Program-made: the position numbers and the translations under genes
Source of the DNA: Balanoglossus misakiensis
Lineage: Eukaryota > Hemichordata
Direction: 5' to 3'
Assembly: GCA_040954595.2 (NCBI GenBank)
Contig: CM082589.2
Location: 6,138,001 to 6,202,000, forward strand
DNA length: 64,000 nucleotides
Shown here: piece by piece, positions 63,613 to 64,000 of the stretch
How positions within the stretch are numbered: the stretch's first letter is position 1
How the letters are laid out: each line of letters starts with the position of its first letter
The notes under the pieces: model-generated
What the model saw: the letters and a program-made list of their open reading frames with translations, nothing else
Told to the model about the DNA's origin: nothing
Databases searched by the model: none

Positions 63613-63695
63613 TCATGAAAAAAAAATTACAAAAATTACAAGAAATTTTAAATTTGTGAAATTTAATAGTGAACGACAAAGACGAGAATCAGAAT

Positions 63696-64000
63696 TCAAT
63701 TGACCGACTCGTACACCGGTCTTTCTTCAGTCTCGTCGCTTTCCAACACATAATAATGTGGACTATCATTGGCTACCTGGTCGACACTTTCATATGCAAT
63801 GTTTTCACGTGAGCCAGAATCCTCAACATGGGTTGCCCCCTTGCTTAACGTTGGGTTTGCTCCTTCATAAGCAATATTTTCGACAAACCCTTCATTCTGG
63901 TTGGGATGTTCGCTTGTCGAGACAGCATCTTGGCCGACTTTGCTAATGTCTGGTTTCGCTCCTTCATAAGCAATATTTTCGACAAACCCTTCATTCTGGT
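63696..64000 (-). CDS. M5: C-terminal tail with repeated ENIAYE motifs (partial, runs off the window)
   Basis: An open frame enters from the window edge and ends at TGA 63696-63698, giving 100 complete codons. It contains two near-identical repeats of NQNEGFVENIAYEGA, 34 residues apart, a third RENIAYES, then YYVLES and a C-terminal PVYESVN. The composition and motifs match cytoplasmic tails of the neighbouring M1 and M4 genes, so I expect a transmembrane segment and perhaps an ectodomain beyond 64000. No fold is predicted for the visible part. Each ENIAYE could be a phosphotyrosine docking site; this is inference. Confidence 0.75.
   Translation of the reverse strand, partial: QNEGFVENIAYEGAKPDISKVGQDAVSTSEHPNQNEGFVENIAYEGANPTLSKGATHVEDSGSRENIAYESVDQVANDSPHYYVLESDETEERPVYESVN

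Overview
This is an animal nuclear genome window: many short exons with GT-AG introns, AATAAA signals, microsatellites and short inverted-repeat transposons. The families present (TPR, TCF24-like bHLH, EndoU with somatomedin B domains, SRCR/WSC/CUB and MAM membrane proteins) suggest an invertebrate deuterostome. A cephalochordate such as Branchiostoma is my best guess, but the sequence does not prove it. Layout: 657-719 (+) last exon of an unidentified gene; 1617-7412 (-) transmembrane protein with almost no ectodomain and a long tyrosine-rich tail ('gene M1'); 8993-12247 (-) two-MAM-domain receptor ('M2'); 13781-35947 (-) nucleoporin TPR in 60 exons; 36729-39559 (+) secreted EndoU-type ribonuclease with two somatomedin B domains; 42243-47512 (-) TCF24-like bHLH factor in two exons; 52646-54351 (+) calmodulin-like EF-hand protein; 55752-57074 (-) a second small transmembrane protein with a long tail ('M3'); 58365-63050 (-) SRCR-WSC-CUB receptor ('M4'); 63696-64000 (-) tail of a further protein with repeated tyrosine motifs ('M5'). 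For every multi-exon gene except the partial ones, exon lengths and splice phases close into one open frame when summed by hand. The main unusual signal is the group M1-M5. M1, M2, M3 and M4 all have a transmembrane exon that starts after a phase-1 intron and ends at a phase-2 intron, followed by the whole cytoplasmic tail in one exon. The ectodomains differ completely (none, two MAM, none, SRCR-WSC-CUB). M1, M4 and M5 also share the tail motif [ED]NI[LA]YE. M1 resembles transmembrane adaptors of the LAT type in layout, with two YEN motifs and one ITIM-like motif. I read this as a local family of receptors and adaptors built on a shared membrane/tail cassette. The TPR, EndoU, bHLH and EF-hand genes lie between them and look functionally unrelated. 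Other notable features are a near-identical tandem duplication of 1.4-1.8 kb in M1 intron 1, a perfect 211-bp tandem duplication near 55.2 kb, two families of short inverted-repeat elements in TPR introns, an exon-pair duplication inside TPR, a GC-AG intron in TPR and an 18-unit ACAGT repeat upstream of the bHLH gene.
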